Shown piece after piece: positions 1 through 6,022 of a stretch of DNA of 7,483 nt. Position 1 is the stretch's first letter; each line of letters starts with the position of its first letter. The position numbers were made by a program, and so were the translations under genes. A model generated the notes under the pieces. It saw only the letters and a list, made by a program, of their open reading frames with translations, was not told the origin of the DNA and did not search any database. The stretch comes from Lachnoclostridium sp. UBA7122 (GTDB lineage: Bacteria > Bacillota > Clostridia > Lachnospirales > Lachnospiraceae), in contig DKXQ01000235.1 in NCBI GenBank assembly GCA_002493085.1, positions 1-7,483 of the forward strand, read 5' to 3'.

Positions 1-37
1 ATTTTATGAGGTTATCCTGGCAATATTAAAAAAACAC

Positions 38-66
38 TTGACAAACTGCCAGTCATATGGTAACAT
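38..66 (+). promoter_or_regulatory. Promoter of the infC-rpmI-rplT operon
   Basis: A perfect -35 hexamer TTGACA (38-43) is separated by 17 nt from a -10 hexamer TAACAT (61-66, 4 of 6 matches). TG at 58-59 sits one base before the -10 and gives an extended -10 element. This is a good housekeeping-sigma promoter. It predicts a transcript start near 72-74 and a leader of about 200 nt before infC. The call is by inspection only. Confidence 0.8.
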
Positions 67-70
67 GCTA

Positions 71-272
71 ATTGCTGTACAGGCAGCAGTAAAGTAGAGT
101 AATCCACTCTCACCTCAGCACATATAAGTGACTCGGGTTTTATAGTTGATATATTTCAAATAAAAAGGTAATACTTTGTATATTTTCGCATATATATTAA
201 TTGATAAACGTGGATTGTCTTTGCTTTCTACGTTTTTTTTGTATTATATTTTTATTTTGGAGGTGTACTAAC
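71..272 (+). promoter_or_regulatory. infC operon leader, probable L20-type attenuator
   Basis: The untranslated leader contains several visible stems: 71-77 with 84-90 (7 bp), 96-100 with 106-110 (5 bp, loop 101-105), and a two-part stem of 112-114 with 136-138 plus 119-121 with 128-130. It ends in an intrinsic terminator at 206-240. AATCCAC at 101-107 is an exact complement of 210-216 in the terminator's 5' arm, so the two structures are mutually exclusive. Known biology: in Bacillus subtilis, ribosomal protein L20 binds the infC leader, which mimics its 23S rRNA site, and promotes premature termination. Position, length and the terminator next to infC fit that class. Assignment to the exact Rfam L20 leader family is inference. 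Confidence 0.6.
206..240 (+). terminator. Leader attenuator terminator before infC
   Basis: Bases 206-214 pair with 227-235 as nine consecutive pairs (one G-U) around a 12-nt loop, and the 3' arm merges into a run of eight T (233-240). It lies 18 nt before the infC Shine-Dalgarno sequence and after the promoter at 38-66. It would therefore stop infC transcription rather than end an upstream gene, which marks it as a regulated attenuator. Confidence 0.75.
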
Positions 273-779
273 ATTAGCGAGTTAATGATTAATGAGAGAA
301 TCAGGGATAAGGAAGTCCGCCTGATTAGCGAGACTGGGGAACAGCTTGGCATTATGCCAGTTAAAGAAGCTATGAAACTGGCACGTGAAGCAGAGCTGGA
401 TCTTGTAAAAATTGCACCAGGGGCAAAGCCGCCTGTATGTAAAATTATTGACTACGGAAAATACCGTTATGAGCTTGCGCGTAAGGAGAAAGAAGCTAAG
501 AAAAAGCAGAAGACAATGGAAGTAAAGGAAGTAAGGCTGTCGCCTAATATAGATAAGAACGACCTTAACACTAAAGCAAACCATGCCAGGAAATTTCTTA
601 CAAAAGGTGACAAAGTTAAGGTTACACTCCGTTTCCGTGGGCGTGAGATGGCACATATCAGTTATAGCAAGCAGATTCTTGACAGTTTTTATAAGCTGCT
701 GGAAGATGTATCTGTTATAGATAAGCCGCCAAAGATGGAAGGGCGTTCTATGGTTATGTTTTTGTCGCAAAAACGTTAG
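273..779 (+). CDS. infC: Translation initiation factor IF-3
   Basis: IF3 binds the 30S subunit, prevents premature 50S joining and checks start-codon/initiator tRNA pairing. The product is 168 aa, the usual bacterial length. The N-domain opens with INERIRDKEVRLI; a KPPVCKIIDYGKYRYE block starts at residue 52, a Lys/Arg-rich linker follows, and the C-domain runs from VKEVRLSPNI to the end with the conserved VTLRFRGREMAH segment. I chose ATT at 273 as start: GGAGGTG (259-265) is 7 nt upstream, whereas the first in-frame ATG (285) is 19 nt from it. AUU starts are known for infC in E. coli and Bacillus and let IF3 repress its own translation. It heads the operon with rpmI and rplT and sits behind an attenuator. 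Identity is very secure; the AUU start is strongly supported but not proven. Confidence 0.96.
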   Translation: MSELMINERIRDKEVRLISETGEQLGIMPVKEAMKLAREAELDLVKIAPGAKPPVCKIIDYGKYRYELARKEKEAKKKQKTMEVKEVRLSPNIDKNDLNTKANHARKFLTKGDKVKVTLRFRGREMAHISYSKQILDSFYKLLEDVSVIDKPPKMEGRSMVMFLSQKR

Positions 780-836
780 TAAGGTTTTACAGCTTTTCAA
801 TAGATTAAACATATTTTTATTTAGGAGGAATATATT

Positions 837-1037
837 ATGCCAAAAATGAAGACAAAAAAATCAGCGGCTAAACGCTTTAAGGTTACCGGCACTGGTAAAC
901 TTATGAAGATGAAAGCTAATAAAAGCCATATTTTAAATAAGAAATCCAGAAAGAGGAAAAGAAGGTTAAGGAAAGCAGTTGAAGTTAATGCTGCTAATGT
1001 TAAAATGATGAAGAGCATATTACCATATTCAAAATAG
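837..1037 (+). CDS. rpmI: 50S ribosomal protein L35 (bL35)
   Basis: A small, very basic 66-aa protein of the large ribosomal subunit. The N-terminus MPKMKTKKSAAKRFKVTGTGK and the following KSHIL and KKSRKRKRRLRK segments are the classic L35 signature, and the length is normal for the family. AGGAGG (823-828) lies 8 nt before the ATG. It sits 57 nt after infC with no terminator between them and 18 nt before rplT, the standard infC-rpmI-rplT order, so it should be co-transcribed and share the L20-responsive leader. Confidence 0.97.
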   Translation: MPKMKTKKSAAKRFKVTGTGKLMKMKANKSHILNKKSRKRKRRLRKAVEVNAANVKMMKSILPYSK

Positions 1038-1055
1038 TCGAGGAGGAAAATTAAG

Positions 1056-1412
1056 ATGGCACGTGTTAAAGGCGGTTTAAATGCAAAGAAAAAGCATAAG
1101 AGAGTATTAAAGCTTGCAAAAGGTTACAGAGGAGCAAGGTCTAAACAGTACAGAGTTGCAAAACAGTCAGTTATGAGGGCTCTTAATTCTTCCTATTCTG
1201 GCAGAAAAGAAAGAAAAAGGCAATTCAGAAGGCTGTGGATTGTACGTATTAATGCTGCTGCAAGAATTAACGGACTTTCATATAGCAGGCTTATGCATGG
1301 TCTTAAGCTTGCTGATATAGAATTAAATAGAAAGATGCTTGCAGAAATGGCAGTAAGTGACCCTGAAGGTTTTGCATCACTCGCAGAAGTTGCAAAATCA
1401 AAGCTTGCGTAA
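1056..1412 (+). CDS. rplT: 50S ribosomal protein L20 (bL20)
   Basis: L20 is a 23S rRNA-binding protein needed early in 50S assembly and is the known autorepressor of this operon. The product is 118 aa, as expected. It begins MARVKGGLNAKKKHKRVLKLAKGYRGARSK, the extended basic N-terminal tail, followed by the globular domain with WIVRINAAARINGLSYSRLMHGLK, a typical L20 block. AGGAGG (1041-1046) is 9 nt before the ATG. It is the last gene of the operon; a strong terminator follows 33 nt downstream. The globular C-terminal half is the part known in E. coli and Bacillus to suffice for leader RNA binding, and it is intact here. Confidence 0.97.
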   Translation: MARVKGGLNAKKKHKRVLKLAKGYRGARSKQYRVAKQSVMRALNSSYSGRKERKRQFRRLWIVRINAAARINGLSYSRLMHGLKLADIELNRKMLAEMAVSDPEGFASLAEVAKSKLA

Positions 1413-1445
1413 TATCAAAGGCAGCTTTTAAGCATCATCTGCGTT

Positions 1446-1479
1446 AAGCGCCCTTTGCTGTATAGCATGGGGCGTTTTT
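1446..1479 (+). terminator. Intrinsic terminator of the infC operon
   Basis: A hairpin with a GC-rich base, CGCCC (1449-1453) with GGGCG (1470-1474), continues through a G-U pair and one mismatch to TGCT/AGCA (1456-1459 with 1464-1467) around a 4-nt loop, followed by five T (1475-1479). The A residues at 1446-1447 can pair with the T run. It separates the ribosomal operon from valS. Confidence 0.85.
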
Positions 1480-1566
1480 GTTCTTTAAAAGATAGCAGGT
1501 TTGTGCATGCACTGCGGCACAGACATTGTATTATGTATAAAAGTGGTGCAGAAATGAGGAACATTT

Positions 1567-4212
1567 ATGGCTAAAGAATTGGAGAAAAATTATAATCCCT
1601 CTGATATTGAGCAGAGGACTTATCAGAAATGGCTTGATAAAAAGTATTTTCATGCGGAAGTAAACAGGGATAAGAAGCCTTTTACTATTGTTATGCCACC
1701 GCCAAATATTACAGGGCAGCTCCATATGGGACATGCACTTGATAATACATTACAGGATATACTTATACGCTTTAAGCGCATGCAGGGATATGAGGCACTG
1801 TGGCTTCCAGGTACTGACCACGCTTCTATTGCTACAGAGGCAAGGGTTGTTGAAACTCTTAAAAGTGAGGGACTGACAAAAGAGGGACTTGGCAGGGAAA
1901 AGTTCCTTGAAAGGGTATGGGACTGGAAAAGGCAGTATGGCGGCCGCATTGTGGAACAGCTTAAAAAGATTGGTTCATCATGTGACTGGGACAGGGAACG
2001 CTTTACAATGGATGAAGGCTGCAATAAGGCAGTTAAAGAGGTGTTTGTTAAACTGTACAATAAGGGTCTTATATACCGTGGAGAGCGCATTATAAACTGG
2101 TGTCCTGTATGCCTTACATCGATTTCAGATGCAGAAGTTGAGTACGAGAACCAGGCAGGTCATTTCTGGCATCTCAGATATAAGACTGTAGATGGCACTG
2201 GCTATATTGACCTTGCTACAACACGCCCTGAGACATTGCTTGGCGATACTGCTGTTGCAGTAAATCCAAATGATGAGAGATATAAGGGCATGGCTGGAAA
2301 GATGCTTGACTTGCCGTTAGTCCACAGGCAGATACCAATTATAGAAGATGAATTTGTGGATATGGAATTTGGTACAGGTGCTGTAAAGATTACGCCTGCA
2401 CATGACCCAAACGACTTTGAAGCTGGCCTGCGCCATAACCTTGAGATTATAAATGTGCTTACAGATGATGCAAAAATTGTTGATGACTATCCAAAATATG
2501 CAGGAATGGACAGGTACGAAGCAAGGAAAGCTATAGTTGCTGACCTTGAAGCAGAAGGTGTTCTTATCAAAACTGAGGAACATGATCACAATGTGGGAAC
2601 TTGCTACCGCTGTGGAACTACAGTAGAGCCAAAGGTTTCAAAGCAGTGGTTTGTAGCTATGCAGGAACTTGCCAGGCCGGCAATTGATGCAGTAAAGAAC
2701 GGAGATACAAAGTTTGTACCACCATATTTTGAAAAGACATATTTCCACTGGCTGGAAAATATACGTGACTGGTGCATTTCACGCCAGCTTTGGTGGGGAC
2801 ACCAGATACCTGCATTTTACTGTGATGGATGTGGTGAAATGGTAGTAACTAAGGATAGTGAAGCAGTGTGTCCAAAGTGTGGCAGACCAATGCGCCAGGA
2901 CCCAGATACTCTTGACACATGGTTTTCATCAGCCCTCTGGCCGTTTTCAACACTTGGATGGCCTGATAAAACTGAAGAAATGGATTATTTCTATCCTACA
3001 AGCACTCTTGTTACAGGATATGATATTATTCCATTCTGGGTTATGAGAATGATGTTTTCAGGAATAGAGCAGACTGGCAAAGTTCCATTTGATACAGTAT
3101 TTATACATGGACTTGTACGTGACAGCCTTGGGCGCAAGATGAGCAAGTCGCTTGGCAATGGCATAGACCCGCTTGAGGTTATTGATAAATATGGCGCTGA
3201 TGCGCTCCGCTTTACACTTGTGACAGGCAATGCACCAGGCAATGACATGCGTTTTTACTGGGAACGTGTTGAAGCAAGCCGCAATTTTGCCAATAAAATA
3301 TGGAATGCTTCACGTTTTATTATGATGCACCTTGGGGATAATAAAATTACTGAACCTGCATATAATGATTTATGTATTGTTGATAAGTGGATACTTTCAG
3401 CAGTAAATATACTTGTAAAAGAAGTTACTGAAAATATGGAAAAGTATGAGCTTGGCATAGCTGTACAGAAAATAAACGATTTTGTATGGACAGAGTTCTG
3501 TGACTGGTATATTGAATTGGTAAAACCCAGGCTGTTTAATAAGGAAAGCAACAGCCAGTCAGCAAATGCTGCATTCTGGACATTAAAAACTGTACTTTCA
3601 TGTTCGCTTAAACTGCTTCATCCGTTTATGCCATTTATTACAGAAGAAATATTCTGTACAATCCAGCCTGGCGAAGAGTCAATAATGGTATCACCATGGC
3701 CAGAATATAAGAAAGAGTGGGATAATAAAGAAGCCAGCCAGCAGGCAGGCCTTATGAAATCAGTTATAAGGGCTGTACGCAATACACGTACATCAATGAA
3801 TGTTGCGCCATCCCGTAAAGCGAAAGTTTATATAGTAGCAGATAACAAGGCTGTGGCGGCTACATTCATTATGCTTGCAGATTCGTTCAGCCATCTTGTA
3901 TCTGCGTTAGAAGTTATAGTGCAGACGGATAAGACAGGCATAGATGCCAATGCAGTATCAGCAGTTATTGAAAATGCAGCAATATATATGCCGCTTTCTG
4001 ACCTTGTGGATTTTGAAAAAGAAAGGGAGAGGCTGTTAAAAGAAAAAAAGCGTCTTGATAATGAATTAAAACGTGTAAATGGCATGCTTGGCAATGAAAA
4101 ATTTATAAGCAAAGCACCTGCAAAGAAGATAGAGGAAGAAAAACAAAAGCTTTCTAAATACCAGGCTATGATGCAGAAAGTGGAAGAAGAATTATCTAAG
4201 CTGGACAGTTAA
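1567..4212 (+). CDS. valS: Valyl-tRNA synthetase
   Basis: Class I cytoplasmic enzyme that charges tRNA-Val with valine using ATP and edits misactivated threonine. The 881-aa product is full length. Visible elements: PPPNITG (44-50) leading into the HMGH version of the HIGH motif (53-56); GTDHASIATE (from 82); the CP1 editing domain with TTRPET (218-223) and HDPND (279-283); Cys pairs at 179/182, 346/349 and a CxxC-CxxC knuckle at 419/422/435/438, probably zinc sites; KMSKS (524-528); an anticodon-binding helical domain from about 606; and the C-terminal coiled-coil arm from about 815, typical of ValRS and absent from IleRS and LeuRS. GAGGA (1556-1560) is 6 nt before the ATG. The gene lies after a terminator, so it should have its own promoter, but I find no convincing one. 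There is no T-box leader. The only other reading, IleRS, is excluded by the arm and motifs. Confidence 0.98.
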   Translation: MAKELEKNYNPSDIEQRTYQKWLDKKYFHAEVNRDKKPFTIVMPPPNITGQLHMGHALDNTLQDILIRFKRMQGYEALWLPGTDHASIATEARVVETLKSEGLTKEGLGREKFLERVWDWKRQYGGRIVEQLKKIGSSCDWDRERFTMDEGCNKAVKEVFVKLYNKGLIYRGERIINWCPVCLTSISDAEVEYENQAGHFWHLRYKTVDGTGYIDLATTRPETLLGDTAVAVNPNDERYKGMAGKMLDLPLVHRQIPIIEDEFVDMEFGTGAVKITPAHDPNDFEAGLRHNLEIINVLTDDAKIVDDYPKYAGMDRYEARKAIVADLEAEGVLIKTEEHDHNVGTCYRCGTTVEPKVSKQWFVAMQELARPAIDAVKNGDTKFVPPYFEKTYFHWLENIRDWCISRQLWWGHQIPAFYCDGCGEMVVTKDSEAVCPKCGRPMRQDPDTLDTWFSSALWPFSTLGWPDKTEEMDYFYPTSTLVTGYDIIPFWVMRMMFSGIEQTGKVPFDTVFIHGLVRDSLGRKMSKSLGNGIDPLEVIDKYGADALRFTLVTGNAPGNDMRFYWERVEASRNFANKIWNASRFIMMHLGDNKITEPAYNDLCIVDKWILSAVNILVKEVTENMEKYELGIAVQKINDFVWTEFCDWYIELVKPRLFNKESNSQSANAAFWTLKTVLSCSLKLLHPFMPFITEEIFCTIQPGEESIMVSPWPEYKKEWDNKEASQQAGLMKSVIRAVRNTRTSMNVAPSRKAKVYIVADNKAVAATFIMLADSFSHLVSALEVIVQTDKTGIDANAVSAVIENAAIYMPLSDLVDFEKERERLLKEKKRLDNELKRVNGMLGNEKFISKAPAKKIEEEKQKLSKYQAMMQKVEEELSKLDS

Positions 4213-4250
4213 AAAGCTTTTGCAAGTTTTAGATAAGTCTGCTGGGGTTA

Positions 4251-4279
4251 TTGCAATATGTGACGAACTCATATATAAT
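4251..4279 (+). promoter_or_regulatory. Promoter upstream of the fapA-like gene
   Basis: TTGCAA (4251-4256, 4 of 6 matches to the -35 consensus) is 17 nt from a perfect TATAAT (4274-4279). The predicted transcript start is near 4286, giving a leader of about 70 nt. No convincing terminator follows valS, so valS read-through may add to expression. An imperfect dyad occupies the spacer (reported separately). Confidence 0.7.
4257..4275 (+). promoter_or_regulatory. Possible operator: imperfect dyad in the promoter spacer
   Basis: TATGTGA (4257-4263) and TCATATA (4269-4275) form an inverted repeat of 7 bp arms with one mismatch around a 5-bp centre. It lies between the -35 and -10 hexamers of the promoter at 4251-4279, where a repressor would block RNA polymerase. 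The TGTGA half-site recalls CRP/FNR-family operators, but the spacing does not fit the CRP consensus and the second half reads TCATA. With AT-rich arms, chance is a real alternative. Confidence 0.3.
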
Positions 4280-4355
4280 CAAGATATGTAACTCTGCTCT
4301 TTAAGAACTAACATTATGGATAGTAACAAAAGTATGGTGCCAGAGGAGGGATTGT

Positions 4356-5756
4356 ATGCAGGAAAATAATTTAGAAAAGGATACTATAAATATCCGGGTA
4401 ACAGTATCTGATAATGGGACGGCCGCATATATATGCATAAGAAGACCAGAAGACCAGCAGGAATGTACAATGGAATCACTCCTGGCTTCTGCAAGAGAAG
4501 CAGGAGTGGTTTATGGCATTAATGAAGAAGTATTGAAAACTATTCTGGCAAAGAAAGTTTTTGACAAAAATGTAAAATTTGCGCAGGGCACACCTGCCGT
4601 TGATGGAGAGGATGGCTGGTTTGAATTTTTCTTTGATACCCAGATTGATACAAAACCAAAGATATTAAAAGATGGTTCTGTTGATTATTCAGAGTATGGA
4701 AGTGTACCCGCTGTTGTCCAGGGACAGCGTCTTGTAACATACCATCCGCCTGTTCCATGTAAAAACGGGGTAAATGTGCACGGAGGCTCTATTCTTGCCA
4801 AAAAGGGCAAGGACCTGGCTAAATTAAAAGGCAAAGGCTTTACTATTGATGAAAAAGGTATAAATTATACAGCAAAATACGATGGAAAGGTTACATTTAT
4901 AGATAAAAGGCTTGTTATAGACAATGAACTTGTTATAGAAGGGGACGTGACTTATAATACAGGAGATATAGAATTCCAGAATGATATACATATCCGTGGC
5001 AATGTCTGTACAGGGGTATGTGTAACTTCACAAAAGGGCTCTATAATTGTTGATGGATATGTGGAACAGGCAGCACTTTATGCAAAGAAAGATGTTGTTC
5101 TTAAAAACGGAATGCAGGGTAATGGCAAAGGTAAGATAGAAGCGGGTGGAGATGTAAAAGGTAAGTTTTTTGAGCAGGCCCATATTGTGTGTAAAGGTGA
5201 TGTACAGGCAAATGCTATTATGAACACTACTATTAAGTCAGGCCAGGATATAATAGTTTCAGGAAAGTATGGGGTAATAGTAGGGGGTTCTGTGTCTGCA
5301 CTTAGATATATACGTGCTAATATTATAGGTAATATGTCTGAAGTAAGGACTGAGATAAAAGCAGGTGCAGATGGTGATTTGTTTGCATTGCTTTCACAAT
5401 GTGAGCGTAATAAAGATGAAAGCGAGAAAGCGCTAAGGGATGTTACCAGCGCACTTGAAAAGATTAAACTTGCTATGGAAAGGCTGAATACTCCTGACCT
5501 TAATAAAAAGCGTATGCAGCTGATGCGTATCAAGATAGAGTGTGATACAAAGGTTAATGAACTTGAAAAAAGATTACAGGAAATATTAGACCAGATGTCC
5601 AAGTCAAATCTTGCCAAAATTACTATTAACAAGGTTGTAAACCCGGGAACTGCAATATCGATTAACGGAGTTAAAACAATGGTTACAGAAGAAAACCATC
5701 ATGTTGAATATGCAAGACGCGGAACAGGAATTATTGTATATAATATAGGAGAGTAA
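4356..5756 (+). CDS. FapA family protein (DUF342)
   Basis: A 466-aa cytoplasmic protein with no signal peptide or membrane segment. An N-terminal region (about 10-180) includes the family's proline/glycine block PPVPCKNGVNVHGG (about 131-144) followed by ILAKKGKDL. Residues about 185-335 are short beta repeats rich in G and V/I (GDV, GNV, GGDVKGKF, GGSVSALRYIRA), the right-handed beta-helix of the DUF342 core. Residues about 345-424 are a charged coiled coil, and a short beta-rich tail ends the protein. Known: Vibrio vulnificus FapA affects flagellar assembly and is bound by unphosphorylated EIIA-Glc; most Firmicutes members are uncharacterised. GAGGAGGG (4343-4350) is 5 nt before the ATG. 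No flagellar gene is in view, so a motility role is not assured. The family call is secure, the function is not, so I leave the symbol empty. Confidence 0.88.
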   Translation: MQENNLEKDTINIRVTVSDNGTAAYICIRRPEDQQECTMESLLASAREAGVVYGINEEVLKTILAKKVFDKNVKFAQGTPAVDGEDGWFEFFFDTQIDTKPKILKDGSVDYSEYGSVPAVVQGQRLVTYHPPVPCKNGVNVHGGSILAKKGKDLAKLKGKGFTIDEKGINYTAKYDGKVTFIDKRLVIDNELVIEGDVTYNTGDIEFQNDIHIRGNVCTGVCVTSQKGSIIVDGYVEQAALYAKKDVVLKNGMQGNGKGKIEAGGDVKGKFFEQAHIVCKGDVQANAIMNTTIKSGQDIIVSGKYGVIVGGSVSALRYIRANIIGNMSEVRTEIKAGADGDLFALLSQCERNKDESEKALRDVTSALEKIKLAMERLNTPDLNKKRMQLMRIKIECDTKVNELEKRLQEILDQMSKSNLAKITINKVVNPGTAISINGVKTMVTEENHHVEYARRGTGIIVYNIGE

Positions 5757-5769
5757 ATTAACAGGATAT

Positions 5770-5797
5770 TTGGCTCTGTATGGCATATGTCGATAAT
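5770..5797 (+). promoter_or_regulatory. Weak candidate promoter before the 60-aa gene
   Basis: TTGGCT (5770-5775) is 16 nt from GATAAT (5792-5797, 5 of 6 matches). It lies in the 83-bp gap between the fapA-like gene and the next gene and could give internal transcription of the last two genes. The -35 is poor and the region is AT-rich, so this may be chance. Confidence 0.3.
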
Positions 5798-5839
5798 TGC
5801 GGCAGATATTTGTTGATGATTAACAGGAGGTAGTGTAAG

Positions 5840-6022
5840 ATGGATTTTGAGGCGGAGCTGGCAAAGTTTCAGCCAAGTCTTGACATAGAGCAGGCTGAAG
5901 ATGCGATATATGGTAATAAGACAACAGATGTGACAGATTTAATACAATCTATTCTTAATAACAAAGTACCAGATAATGGAGCAATTGATAATAAGTCTAT
6001 AGAGTGGGTGGAGGAATCATGA
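5840..6022 (+). CDS. Small acidic protein of unknown function
   Basis: A 60-aa protein I do not recognise. It is acidic (about 14 Asp/Glu against four Lys and no Arg), has no Cys, no signal peptide and no membrane segment, and should be cytoplasmic. Residues 1-40 look helical, with a central SLDIEQAEDAIY stretch and a DVTDLIQSIL amphipathic segment; the tail is Asn/Asp-rich and ends in EWVEES. A strong AGGAGG (5825-5830) 9 nt before the ATG supports it as a real gene. Its stop overlaps the next gene's start as ATGA (6019-6022), which argues for translational coupling and a joint role with the TPR membrane protein. It follows the fapA-like gene by 83 bp on the same strand. A partner or adaptor protein is a guess from size, charge and context only. 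Confidence 0.75.
   Translation: MDFEAELAKFQPSLDIEQAEDAIYGNKTTDVTDLIQSILNNKVPDNGAIDNKSIEWVEES

Noticed and set aside
201..272. A 24-residue N-terminal extension of infC starting at TTG 201
   Set aside because: The stretch lies inside the terminator hairpin and T run, encodes a Phe/Cys-rich peptide unlike IF3, and has no ribosome site.
1501..1534. TTGTGC ... TATTAT as a valS promoter
   Set aside because: The spacing is 22 nt, too long for a normal promoter, and no alternative -35 fits the nearby -10-like sequences.
4212..4221. AAAAGCTTTT palindrome after valS as a terminator
   Set aside because: It is a perfect palindrome without room for a loop and has no adequate GC stem, so it cannot form an intrinsic terminator.
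5078..5632. A 184-codon open frame on the minus strand inside the fapA-like gene
   Set aside because: It is a Ser/Leu/Ile-rich mirror of a well-supported + strand gene and has no family features. The same holds for the other minus-strand frames, such as 282-812.
5789..5796. GTCGATAA resembling a sigma-28 (motility) -10 element
   Set aside because: It would fit the FapA link with motility, but no TAAA-like -35 is present at the required 12-16 nt spacing.
6004..6018. GTG at 6004 as start of the TPR gene
   Set aside because: It has no ribosome site at a proper distance and would make the Shine-Dalgarno of ATG 6019 coding; the ATG start gives the usual zinc-ribbon opening MNCPRC and an ATGA overlap.
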